A DNA stretch of 60,751 nt from the NCBI GenBank assembly GCA_051001455.1, contig JBPCNH010000041.1, positions 1 through 60,751 of the forward strand, written 5' to 3'. Origin of the DNA: JBPCNH01 sp051001455. GTDB lineage: Bacteria > Actinomycetota > CADDZG01 > WHSQ01. The position numbers and the translations under genes are program-made. Every line of letters starts with the position of its first letter. Within the stretch, counting starts at the first letter, position 1. Shown here one piece after another: positions 8,848 to 17,144 of the stretch. The notes under the pieces are model-generated. The model saw only the letters and a list, made by a program, of their open reading frames with translations, made no database searches and was not told the DNA's origin.

Positions 8848-10164
8848 ATGAGCGCACAGGAAAAGGTCCAGGACCGCTACGTCCTCGACCGAACCCTCGG
8901 CCAGGGTGGCATGGCAGAGGTGTGGAAGGCAAAGGACGAACGACTCGATCGCCCGGTGGCGATCAAATTCCTGTCTCCTCATCTCACCGACGATCCCGAG
9001 TTTCTGGTCCGGTTCTTCTCCGAGGCCCAGACGGTGGCCGCCATCTCACACCGGAACGTCGTCGGTGTTCTCGATTTCGGTCAGCACGACGGCCGTCCCT
9101 ACCTGGTCATGGAGTGCGTACCGGGCGGCGCGGTCACTTCCCTCGTGGGAGAGCCTCTGTTACCCGAACGAGCCTTCGAGATCGTCGAAGACGCGGCGCG
9201 TGGGGCAGCCGCCGCGCACGCGGTCGGCCTCGTGCACAGAGACATCAAGCCCGGAAACATCCTCCTCGACGATGCCGGGCGCGCCAAGCTCGCTGACTTC
9301 GGGATCTCATCCAGCCTCGGGGGTGAAAACCTCACACAGACCGGAACGACTATCGGTTCACCTCATTACATCTCGCCCGAGCAGGTGTCGGGCAGGTCGG
9401 CAACGCCTCGGTCGGACGTCTACTCGCTCGGCGTGGTGCTGTACGAACTGCTCACAGGTCGCAAGCCGATAGACGCAGACAACGTCACCGCCGTAGCGAT
9501 CGCGCAGGTCGACCAGATGCCGGAGCCCCCCTCGACCCTCAATCCCGATCTGACGCCGGAGATCGACGCGATCGTCATGCGATGCCTCGCGAAGGACCCG
9601 GCGAACAGGTACGGCAGCGCGGTTGAACTCGCCGGCGTGCTGGCGACGCACCGCACGGGCTTGCCTGCATCTCGTAGTACCGCTGCCCGCGGACTGATCA
9701 TGTCCGAAGAGCCCGAAGAAGAGATCGGCGCAGGAGCACGGCGGTCCTTGATCGGCGCGGCCGTGGTGGTTCTGCTGCTGCTCGCCGCGGGTTCCGCAGT
9801 CATCGCCGGCGGCACCGCCATCGACCCGGCCGGCAGAGATGCAGAAGCATCGGTCGAGAAACAGCCGGAGGTCGAGCTCACGTTCTCCGAAGAATCCCCG
9901 GCGCCCTCGTCCAGCCCAAAGGAAGCGATCTCCGCTGAGACCGAGGCATCGAAAGTCGAGCCGAAGAAGGAAGAGAAACCCGAGCAGGTCGAGGAAGAAG
10001 CTGACGAACCCGCTCCGGCAGGAGCCGAAGCGAAAGAAACTCCAGAGCCGAGCTCGTCCCCGTCACCGGACCCAACCCCTACCGAAGCACCAGACGACGG
10101 CTCGAGCTCTAGCTCTGATACCGGCTCAGGCGGTGGCGATCCGCAAGCATCCCCCTCGCCGTAG
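8848..10164 (+). CDS. PknB-type membrane serine/threonine protein kinase
   Basis: Eukaryote-like receptor kinase of about 438 residues. The cytosolic kinase domain (11-270) has the glycine loop LGQGGMAEV, the ATP Lys in VAIKFL (Lys40), HRDIKPGN near 130, DFGIS, and the activation-loop end SPHYISPEQ. One membrane segment follows near 300-325. Instead of PASTA repeats, the outside carries a low-complexity tail rich in Glu, Pro and Ser, so the sensed signal is unclear. ATG 8848 is preferred over the upstream GTG/ATG because the kinase homology begins there. It faces the unrelated PG_binding_4-like gene tail to tail. Confidence 0.92.
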   Translation: MSAQEKVQDRYVLDRTLGQGGMAEVWKAKDERLDRPVAIKFLSPHLTDDPEFLVRFFSEAQTVAAISHRNVVGVLDFGQHDGRPYLVMECVPGGAVTSLVGEPLLPERAFEIVEDAARGAAAAHAVGLVHRDIKPGNILLDDAGRAKLADFGISSSLGGENLTQTGTTIGSPHYISPEQVSGRSATPRSDVYSLGVVLYELLTGRKPIDADNVTAVAIAQVDQMPEPPSTLNPDLTPEIDAIVMRCLAKDPANRYGSAVELAGVLATHRTGLPASRSTAARGLIMSEEPEEEIGAGARRSLIGAAVVVLLLLAAGSAVIAGGTAIDPAGRDAEASVEKQPEVELTFSEESPAPSSSPKEAISAETEASKVEPKKEEKPEQVEEEADEPAPAGAEAKETPEPSSSPSPDPTPTEAPDDGSSSSSDTGSGGGDPQASPSP

Positions 10165-10169
10165 ATCCC

Positions 10170-10724
10170 TTAGCTCCCCACCAGCGGTAGGTCGAAGAAC
10201 TTCCGCGGCCAAGTCTCGATAGCCTCCTTCGCCTCTCGTCTGAGACGTCCTCGATCGACCTCGACCCCGAAAGCACGCCCCAACTCCTCGCAATCCTTCA
10301 AGAACCTCGTCATCCGCTTGTTGTTCGGGCCGTCGGCCCACCCGACGGTCACCCCCGACGTCCACGACCGCAACCGGTCGGTCAAGGCGGTGATGATCCC
10401 GCCTTCCCGTCCGATCGCCATGGCTCTCTGTACGGTCGCGTAGGGGCGGGAACGCCAGCCGAGCTCGTGCGGAGCGAAACGGCAATCGAACCCGCGGGTG
10501 ATGAAAAGTACGGGGGCGTTCTCGAGCTCCTCTCCTCGGGGGGTGACTACCTCGAGCGCCTCGTTCACGGTCAGCCCGCCGACCGACGGCGCCACACCCT
10601 CGATATCTACACCTCTGTGGATGCGACCTGCCGACATCCCGAGATCGACCACCACCACGTAAACGAGCAGGGCGAGCGCGACGAGGATCCCCATCAGCAA
10701 GCGCGACTTCCCACCGATATCCAC
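10170..10724 (-). CDS. Membrane-anchored PG_binding_4-like protein
   Basis: 184 residues with one N-terminal membrane anchor (LLMGILVALALLVYVVVV). It is followed by an outside domain whose opening (GRIHRGVDIEGVAPSVGGLTVNEAL) resembles the putative peptidoglycan-binding domain found ahead of VanW and L,D-transpeptidase domains. No VanW or catalytic domain follows, so this is either a stand-alone form or a shortened relative. Likely location: cell surface. It ends 6 bases from the kinase stop on the other strand. Confidence 0.6.
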   Translation of the reverse strand: MDIGGKSRLLMGILVALALLVYVVVVDLGMSAGRIHRGVDIEGVAPSVGGLTVNEALEVVTPRGEELENAPVLFITRGFDCRFAPHELGWRSRPYATVQRAMAIGREGGIITALTDRLRSWTSGVTVGWADGPNNKRMTRFLKDCEELGRAFGVEVDRGRLRREAKEAIETWPRKFFDLPLVGS

Positions 10725-10844
10725 GGTCTCATGCTAGGCGGTCGGCAGATAGAGAGTCGGCCCGAAAGATCTCCGCGTCCGATCCGGAGCACGAGTTCAC
10801 ATTTTGGACTTGTTTCGCAGGCAGCACCGCGGGACGATTCAACG

Positions 10845-11489
10845 ATGCGCAGCTACAACCAATACTGCCCCATCGCCCGAGGGGCAGAGATCTTCGCTAC
10901 GAGGTGGACGCCGATCATCATCCGAAACCTCCTCGTCGGCTGCCGGAGCTTCAGCGCGATCATCGACGGCGCGCCGGGGATCCCTCGCTCGCTGCTTAGT
11001 GAGCGATTGAAGCAGCTAACCGCGTGGGGGCTCGTCCAGCGCGTGGAGAACGGTTCCGGAGCCGGCTCCTACTATCAACTAACCGAGGCCGGAGTAGAGC
11101 TTGGACGGGTATGCACGGCCCTGGGCGAATGGGGTGCCAGATGGATCGAGGTCGGACCGCAACACCTGGATCCATACTTCGCGCTATGGAGTTTCTGCAA
11201 AGAGATCCCGCCAGACGTACTCTCTGAGGACAGGCTCACGGCCAGATTCGACTTCCGCAAGGTGCGCGCGGATCAAAGACGGTTCTGGCTCGTCGTGCAG
11301 CGCCCCGAACCCGAGATATGCGTCAAGTCACCCGGGTTCGACGAGGACCTGATCGTTCGAACGGATCCCGAGTCCTTCGTGCGGTGGCGGTTGAAGCAGG
11401 TCTCTTTGAACCAGGCTATGCGTGACGGCGGCATCGAGGTTGCCGGGCCTCCCAGCGCCGTACGTCAGCTTCGCGCCTGGGCCGCCTAG
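10845..11489 (+). CDS. HxlR-family transcriptional regulator with C-terminal SCP2-like extension
   Basis: 214 residues. The N-terminal 100 residues are a MarR/HxlR winged helix: NQYCPIARGAEIFATRWTPIIIRNLL is the family opening, followed by FSAIIDGAPGIPRSLLSERLKQL and YQLTEAG in the wing. The remaining 110 residues look like the SCP2 sterol-carrier-like extension seen in many actinobacterial members, which may bind a lipid ligand (family knowledge). ATG 10845 is chosen because homology begins there, and the open upstream frame is not protein-like. No obvious target operon is beside it. Confidence 0.85.
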   Translation: MRSYNQYCPIARGAEIFATRWTPIIIRNLLVGCRSFSAIIDGAPGIPRSLLSERLKQLTAWGLVQRVENGSGAGSYYQLTEAGVELGRVCTALGEWGARWIEVGPQHLDPYFALWSFCKEIPPDVLSEDRLTARFDFRKVRADQRRFWLVVQRPEPEICVKSPGFDEDLIVRTDPESFVRWRLKQVSLNQAMRDGGIEVAGPPSAVRQLRAWAA

Positions 11490-11562
11490 CCGGTGTGAGG
11501 CTACGACGGAGGAGACTGAAGTCCGGCGGCGAATCTCCGTGAAGAAGGAAATCTGATGACAG

Positions 11563-12405
11563 ATGGGGATGGCACAAGTGCGTAGGGGGATCTATCTCGT
11601 GATGGCGGTGGCCTTGATACTCGGGGTCGCCCTTCCCACCGCGCTGGCCGACCACGACGACGGCATCTACGAGATCCCCGCCCAAGATAACTGGACGAAG
11701 GCTCAACTGACGGTTTACATAATGCCCCCGAGCCACGGCCAGCTCTACAACGGAAACGGACCTCTGGGGGGTGGCGACCCGAACGAGGTCACGCCGTTCG
11801 AAAACAGCTACCTGCGCGCGATCGAGGACTCCATCGAGGAATGGAACCGAGGGATCAAACTCTTCGGCTCAAAGGCATTGAAGAAGCGCTTCAGGGCGAA
11901 CGTATACGTGCTGGGGCGGGACGACGTGGGTCAATCGTCCCCCGACATCCTGGTTGTGACCGATGAGAACAAAGGTCCCGTCCTCGGATTCGCGATGTAC
12001 ACCGAGCCGTGCATCGTCAACAACTCGCAGATGTTCGTGCAGAGCTTCACCTACGCCGACATGTACAACGTCATGGGACAGGAGTATGGCCACTGTCTCG
12101 GGCTGGGCCATGTCGGGAGCCAGGGAGGCGTCGAGCCCACGTCCGCACAGAAACACCCGGAGCACGACGTCATGAACGGTTTCTATGCCGACTCGATCGG
12201 TTCGTCCGACACCCATCTCCACTGCGTCAGCAACCTGGACGTCAAAGGACTCGAGTACACCTTCGTCGAGACCATGACGGGCACCGCTCCCACCCAACCG
12301 GTGTTCATGCGGGTACCTAAGTACCGGACCACCTGCGGAGGCGACGGCCGCCCCTCCCCCGAGGATCCCGATTCCAGGAAGCTCGTCTCCAACCTGCTCC
12401 GTTAG
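11563..12405 (+). CDS. Secreted metzincin-like protein with altered zinc motif
   Basis: 280 residues with a cleavable signal peptide (hydrophobic 10-27, ending ALA). The middle holds MGQEYGHCLGLGH, which aligns with the HExxHxxGxxH zinc motif of matrixin/metzincin proteases. The first His is replaced by Gln, while Glu, the second His, Gly and third His remain. About 25 residues later HDVMNGFY fits the Met-turn. Zinc binding and activity may therefore be lost or changed. An earlier ATG at 11556 is in another frame and stops quickly, so 11563 or 11569 is the start. No recognised partner gene is adjacent. Confidence 0.75.
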   Translation: MGMAQVRRGIYLVMAVALILGVALPTALADHDDGIYEIPAQDNWTKAQLTVYIMPPSHGQLYNGNGPLGGGDPNEVTPFENSYLRAIEDSIEEWNRGIKLFGSKALKKRFRANVYVLGRDDVGQSSPDILVVTDENKGPVLGFAMYTEPCIVNNSQMFVQSFTYADMYNVMGQEYGHCLGLGHVGSQGGVEPTSAQKHPEHDVMNGFYADSIGSSDTHLHCVSNLDVKGLEYTFVETMTGTAPTQPVFMRVPKYRTTCGGDGRPSPEDPDSRKLVSNLLR

Positions 12406-12498
12406 CCGCTGCAGTTCCCGACCCGCTGGGCCTCTCGGCCTCGGCGCGCCGGACCTCCGCTTTGTCCGGTTTATGACAGATATTCCGTCACCCACCTT

Positions 12499-12590
12499 AC
12501 TGACGCTCTCCTCCTCCTCCGTCAGTGTCTTCCACATCGGAAGTAGGGCTACGGACCCACCAAAGAGGTAGGTCCAAAAGGAGGAGGAGC
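12499..12590 (+). promoter_or_regulatory. Structured 5' leader with anti-Shine-Dalgarno
   Basis: Upstream of the 12594 gene, an inverted repeat (actgacg ... cgtcagt, 12499-12526) carries ctcctcctcc at 12511-12520 in its loop. This is a perfect 10-base complement of the ribosome-binding site ggaggaggag at 12580-12589. A second hairpin (ggacccacc/ggtaggtcc, 12553-12575, one mismatch) ends just before that site. If transcribed, the loop could mask the ribosome-binding site. The transcription start is not known. Confidence 0.4.
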
Positions 12591-12593
12591 GAC

Positions 12594-13049
12594 ATGAAGA
12601 AGCAGATCCTGATCGGAACCATCTTGAGCCTCGTGCTCACCGCTTACGCCGCACCAGCCGGGGCAACCGCAGCATGCTCCAGCGATGAAGCACTAGAGAC
12701 ACTGGAAGTCACGGCCAAGGCCACCCGACGGGTCTACACGCCTGGCGAGACCGCCAAGCTGAAGATCACCGTCAACCGTCACATCGAAGGCAGCACAGTC
12801 TCCATACCCGCAGAGAACATCTCCGTAGTCTCTCTCGGCAGCACCGGGTGGCTCCCGATGGTCGGGGCCGGGACCACAGATGCTGACGGCAAGGTGACCA
12901 TCCCGCTGAAGATCCGCAAGGCTCAGCCCACCGGATGGGTCGACGCCTTCACCTTCGCCTCTTACTCGTACGCCGGAGGACCGTGTGCACGGGCCGAAGA
13001 GCAGGGGTCGACGCAAGACGCACGTTTGTTCAAGATCAGCGCTAAGTAA
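12594..13049 (+). CDS. Secreted protein of unknown function (Ig-like beta fold suspected)
   Basis: 151 residues, with a typical signal peptide (Lys-Lys, hydrophobic core, APAGATA cleavage region). The mature part alternates polar and hydrophobic residues: YTPGETAKLKITVNR, then TDADGKVTIPLKI. This pattern is seen in bacterial Ig-like or macroglobulin-type beta domains. Two Cys residues could form a disulfide outside the cell. A very strong ribosome-binding site (ggaggagg) fixes the start. I do not recognise the family. A hairpin terminator follows at 13069. Confidence 0.7.
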   Translation: MKKQILIGTILSLVLTAYAAPAGATAACSSDEALETLEVTAKATRRVYTPGETAKLKITVNRHIEGSTVSIPAENISVVSLGSTGWLPMVGAGTTDADGKVTIPLKIRKAQPTGWVDAFTFASYSYAGGPCARAEEQGSTQDARLFKISAK

Positions 13050-13068
13050 CCAGTCGTAACCAACCTTT

Positions 13069-13100
13069 GAAGCGGGAACGAGTGTTCTCGGGCCCGCTTC
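13069..13100 (+). terminator. Hairpin terminator after the 12594 gene
   Basis: gaagcggg pairs with cccgcttc (8 bp), with an inner cgag/ctcg stem and a tgtt loop. It lies 19 bases after the stop codon of the secreted protein gene. No long T tract follows. Confidence 0.65.
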
Positions 13101-13181
13101 TCAATGTGACCTTTGTTCTCCGACAAGTCATCACCGGCGCTGAGGAATAGTGTGGCGAGTCAGCCACACAGGGGGGTGAAG

Positions 13182-13792
13182 ATGGAGCGATCTCCTCGGC
13201 GCGTCTACCACCATGCCATCTTTGACAGTCGCCGTTGGGAGGATCTCGAGCATCGCACCGGCGACATCGTTATCTCCCAGAGACGGGAGAGACGTCTTCA
13301 TGTCTACGGTCAACCACTGGGACAAGCTGCGAGATGACTTCATCGACTGGGCGAACGAACTCGCCGCTGCAGATGAGGTCCCTCCGCTACCGAAATACGA
13401 CGGAGACCTGCACGCTTTCTTCGATACTTGGATCTCACAAGGGTCATTCCCGTGGCAGGGGGATGGTGCTCCTTGGTGGTCCCATTTCCACCACGCAAGT
13501 ACGTGGTGGGAACTGCGCGATAGGCCTAACGTCCTCTTCGTACATTTCAACGATCTGCTCGCCGATCTGGGGTGGCCGATTTCTGTCACATCAAGGTCCC
13601 GGAGAAAGACTGGGCCGCGATCACCGATAGGTGCACCCACACGACGAAGTCGAGATGCGCCTGGCGTCCTTTCGGAAAACGAGCTACGGCGCTATGACGA
13701 GCGGGCCGCGGAGGTTCTTACTCCCGGAAGCGGCAAGGTGGCTCGAACGAGGACGTCACGAAGTCTCGCTCCCGAAGAGCGCCACGAACTAG
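13182..13792 (+). pseudogene. Sulfotransferase remnant (deletion plus frameshifts)
   Basis: Fragments of a cytosolic-type sulfotransferase lie in order in different frames. ATG 13182 follows a ggggggtgaag ribosome site and begins MERSPRRVYHHAIFDSRRW ... HRTGDIVIS, the family N-terminus. The PAPS-binding P-loop block is missing. A second frame resumes at about 13275 with RDGRDVFMSTVNHW and runs through WWELRDRPNVLFVHFNDLLADL to about 13560. A third frame has VPEKDWAAITDRCTH, and the end reads PEAARWLERGRHEVSL before the TAG at 13790-13792. At least one deletion and two frameshifts are present, so no active enzyme is expected. Confidence 0.8.
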
Positions 13793-14041
13793 CTCCTGAG
13801 GTCCACACGCGAGAGACCACCCGTTCGTCAGGTATCGCTAAAGGCAGTCGTGCAAAGCGCGGTGGCACGAAGATGAAAGGAACATCTGAGCTCTCCATCA
13901 ACAGGAACTGCGCGAGAATTGGGATCGAGCACAGATGCGCGAACTGTACTTGCTATCGATCCTCTGCCGTGAGGGGAGTCAGATGCCAGCGACACTTAGA
14001 TCGATCGAGTACCTCGACGGCTACGTGATCCGCGCCGGGGA
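13793..14041. other. Degenerate spacer between sulfotransferase remnant and LuxR region
   Basis: No convincing gene. A 20-codon frame (ATG 13983 to TGA 14043-14045, MPATLRSIEYLDGYVIRAGE) looks protein-like and its stop overlaps the next ATG at 14042. This may be the eroded start of an older gene rather than an active one. Confidence 0.4.
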
Positions 14042-14215
14042 ATGAGTACTACAACACGCATGAAGAAGAAATTCCAAGCGCGGGTCCGCGGGCTTCTCTC
14101 CCCAAGTGAGGCCATTGCAGCTGTTGGAACAGCAGAGGAACTCCGGTTACTAACGGGTTGGGCTTTAGGGACGCAATACAACAGCGAAGCCTTAGCTCTG
14201 GGCGAGGAAACATGA
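14042..14215 (+). CDS. Small hypothetical protein coupled to the LuxR regulator
   Basis: A 57-codon frame starting at ATG 14042 (preceded by gggga) and ending in TGA that overlaps the ATG of the LuxR gene (ATGA, 14212-14215). The N-terminus is basic (MKKKFQARVRG) and the rest is helical and Ala/Leu/Glu-rich. The overlap is the main argument for it being translated. It matches no family I know and could instead be the tail of a decayed gene. Confidence 0.35.
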   Translation: MSTTTRMKKKFQARVRGLLSPSEAIAAVGTAEELRLLTGWALGTQYNSEALALGEET

Positions 14216-17004
14216 AGGTGCGACTCCATGGGAGAGATCGTGAGATCGCCGCTCTTGCCGAACTGCGTAGAGCAGCAGCAGGCGGCCACCTGCGAGTGTG
14301 CTTGATCGAAGGAGAAGCCGGGATAGGAAAGACGGCGCTGCTGGACCATGCAGCCGCTGAAGCGATACGAGAAGGATTCTCCGTCTGTCTTGCAAGAGCA
14401 GACGAGTACCGCGTCCGACATCCTTTCGAAACGATCACGGAGGCGCTGGATTCCGGAATCGCTCGCAACGACCAGGATCCAAGAAGTGCCCGTGAGCGGC
14501 TAAAGCATGCAGCGGAGGGAGCCGACGCCGCGGGGATACAGCACCGCGTGCAAGAGAGTCTCCTGGAGCTTCTGGAATCGATCGCGCTCGAGCGGCCTAC
14601 GATCCTCGCTATCGACGGGCTCCACCGATCGGACCGTGCCTCCTTAGAGACGATAGCCGCAGCCATTCGGGGGCTCCGTCCACTGTCGATCGCGATGGTG
14701 CTGACTTTCCGTCCCATAGCTCGCGCGGATGAACTCAATGCGTTCATTGACCTTGCGTCTGATTACGCACCGCTCGAGATCAAGTTGGATCCACTAGACG
14801 AGCCAGCGTCGGTGGCCTTGATGACTGACGTGATCGGCTCGCGGCCGAGCCCAGACTTGTTGGCTCGGGCAGAGGGCGCGACAGGGAATCCATTCTTTCT
14901 TCGAGAACTGGCGGCGGCCCATAGCGACAGCGAAGGTGGGAAAGAAAGCGGTGAACGGATCGATGCGCCTAATCATCTTCAAGCGACGATCATGCGACGC
15001 ATCGCTTCCCTTCCTTCCGACCTGATCGAGATCCTGCGTGCAGTTTCAGTCTTAGGCCGACCGTGCAGCGTTGAAGAGTTAGCCACGGCGACGGGGCGAG
15101 CGCCTGCCGTCCTTATTCCGTCTCTCCAACATCTGGTCGAACTGCGACTATTCGAGGAGACAGAAGGCCAACTCCGTATCCGTCACGGCTTGATCAGAGA
15201 AGCGATATACGAAGACATGGCTCTGCCGGTACGAACGGCGTTCCACCGGGAGATTGCAAGAGCACTAGCGGCGCGGGGAGCGGCTCCGCTCGACGTTGCG
15301 CATCATCTGGTGCAGGCGCAGCATAGCGACGAAGAGACCATCGGTTGGCTTCTGAGCGCCGCCCGGGACGTCTCGTCCAGAGCGCCCGATTCAGCTATAG
15401 CCCTACTCGATAAGGCGCTCACGCTGGTTGGCGATGATGACAACACCGTCATCGAAATAGAGATGGAATTGGCCGAACTCCTTGCTTATTCCGGTGATCC
15501 ACGGCGGGCGGAAGAAATCATCCGCGGCGCCCTGGATAGGAAACTCGGTCCTTCGTCAGAGAACCGACTGCTTCAACTACTCATTCACTCTCTCTTTGTC
15601 CAAGGGAAGTGGAGTGACATCACGGTCGAGGTTGAAAAGGCGATGTCGTTCGAGGGACTTTCCGACCAGGTGCGGGGCAGGCTGTTGGCCGAGAGCGCCC
15701 TCGCCAGGATCTGGACGGGTGGCATCGACGCCGCCGCCTCGGACGCCGAGCGCGCCATCTCTTTCGGCGAACGGTCGAACGATCCGGTCGCGGTTTGCTT
15801 CGGCTTGGGCCATCTTTCGGTGGTGGCAGACCACCGAGGCGAATTCACCAAGGGCGTGGACCTAGCCCAAAAGGCCGTCGAGGTTGCTGGTCGAGACGTG
15901 CCGGAAGCAGAACGGCGTCATCCTCAGATAGCCCTAGGGATGGCACTGGTGGCAGCCGACCGTCTCGAGGATGCGAAAAAGGTGCTGCAAGAGGGGCGGC
16001 GTATGGGTGAACGCGTGGGTACGGTTTGGGATCTTCCGCTCTACCACGCCATGCTGGCACTTCCTCTGTTCTATCTGGGCCAGTGGGATGACTGCCTCAC
16101 TGAGACCGAGACGAGTCTCACCGTCGCTGAAGAGGTTGGTCCCTCCGTGGGAGCGGTTACCGCCCTCAGCCTGCGCGCCTTGATCCTTATCTCACGAGAC
16201 GATCTGGAGGGGGCCGCCACATCGATCGACGCAGCCGAAGCGGTCGTTCGGCGCGCCGGCCCGCAATGGGGCATGGTCTGGTTGACCTTAGCCACCGCGG
16301 CCGCCCACGAAGCCAATGGCAGATCGCCAGAAGCCAAACAGGTGCTCGAAGGCGCATGGCAGCATGCGATGAACGTCCGTGACCAAGAAACGAAGCTGCG
16401 GATCGGACCCATCTTTGTTAACGCGGCCCTCGGGGCCGGAGACGAGTCGCGCGCCCAAGAGGCTGCGAGTGAGGTCGAGAAGGTGGCAGCCTACGCGTCT
16501 GTGCCCTACGTCTCGGGAACAGCTCTTCTCTCTCGCGGCCTGATAACTGGCGATCCGACGACATTGGGAGGGGCTATTTCTCATTTCCGCTCGAGCGGCA
16601 GGGAGCCCGAAGCCGGGCTAGCCGCTGAACACACCGCCGTTGCTCTTGCCCGATCGCGAGAACCAGAGCAGGCGAGAACCCACTTCCACGACTGCCTCAC
16701 GGCTTTGGCCCGCCTCGACGCGACGCGGGATCAGCATCGGGTACTGGCACGGATGCGCTCCTTGGGCTTGCGCACCGGCTACAAAGGCCCACGCGCCCGC
16801 CCGTCCGAGGGGTGGGACGCGCTGACGCCGAGCGAGCTCAAGGTGATAGCCCTTGCGGCGAAGGGTCTAACGAATCCGCAGATCGGCGAGAGGCTATTCA
16901 TCTCTCGACGAACCGTGCACGCCCACCTTTCTCACGTGTTCCAAAAGCTCGGCATCTCATCCAGGGTCGAACTCGCTGCACTTGTGTCAAGGCGGCAGCT
17001 CTAG
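14212..17004 (+). CDS. LuxR-family large ATP-binding regulator (LAL type)
   Basis: About 930 residues in the MalT/LAL arrangement. An N-terminal AAA/NACHT-like ATPase has Walker A GEAGIGKTALLD near 34-45 and a Walker B-like ILAIDGLH. A long helical middle with TPR-like repeats (about 350-840) comes next. A C-terminal LuxR helix-turn-helix follows: LTPSELKVIALAAKGLTNPQ, then ISRRTVHAHLSHVFQKLGI. Such proteins switch on target genes when a ligand and ATP bind. ATG 14212 is chosen for the family start and the ATGA coupling. No obvious regulated operon adjoins, except perhaps the secreted protein downstream. Confidence 0.9.
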   Translation: MKVRLHGRDREIAALAELRRAAAGGHLRVCLIEGEAGIGKTALLDHAAAEAIREGFSVCLARADEYRVRHPFETITEALDSGIARNDQDPRSARERLKHAAEGADAAGIQHRVQESLLELLESIALERPTILAIDGLHRSDRASLETIAAAIRGLRPLSIAMVLTFRPIARADELNAFIDLASDYAPLEIKLDPLDEPASVALMTDVIGSRPSPDLLARAEGATGNPFFLRELAAAHSDSEGGKESGERIDAPNHLQATIMRRIASLPSDLIEILRAVSVLGRPCSVEELATATGRAPAVLIPSLQHLVELRLFEETEGQLRIRHGLIREAIYEDMALPVRTAFHREIARALAARGAAPLDVAHHLVQAQHSDEETIGWLLSAARDVSSRAPDSAIALLDKALTLVGDDDNTVIEIEMELAELLAYSGDPRRAEEIIRGALDRKLGPSSENRLLQLLIHSLFVQGKWSDITVEVEKAMSFEGLSDQVRGRLLAESALARIWTGGIDAAASDAERAISFGERSNDPVAVCFGLGHLSVVADHRGEFTKGVDLAQKAVEVAGRDVPEAERRHPQIALGMALVAADRLEDAKKVLQEGRRMGERVGTVWDLPLYHAMLALPLFYLGQWDDCLTETETSLTVAEEVGPSVGAVTALSLRALILISRDDLEGAATSIDAAEAVVRRAGPQWGMVWLTLATAAAHEANGRSPEAKQVLEGAWQHAMNVRDQETKLRIGPIFVNAALGAGDESRAQEAASEVEKVAAYASVPYVSGTALLSRGLITGDPTTLGGAISHFRSSGREPEAGLAAEHTAVALARSREPEQARTHFHDCLTALARLDATRDQHRVLARMRSLGLRTGYKGPRARPSEGWDALTPSELKVIALAAKGLTNPQIGERLFISRRTVHAHLSHVFQKLGISSRVELAALVSRRQL

Positions 17005-17144
17005 ATCCTGAGCTCCGGATGAGCGTAGTGGCTAGCCCCCACGCCTGAGATCGATTCATAGATAGGCCACATGGCCGATGTCTTTACGACCATCTCGGCC
17101 GAAAGTGGCATCTGTAGGAATAATCGACCCTAAGGGAGAAGGAT

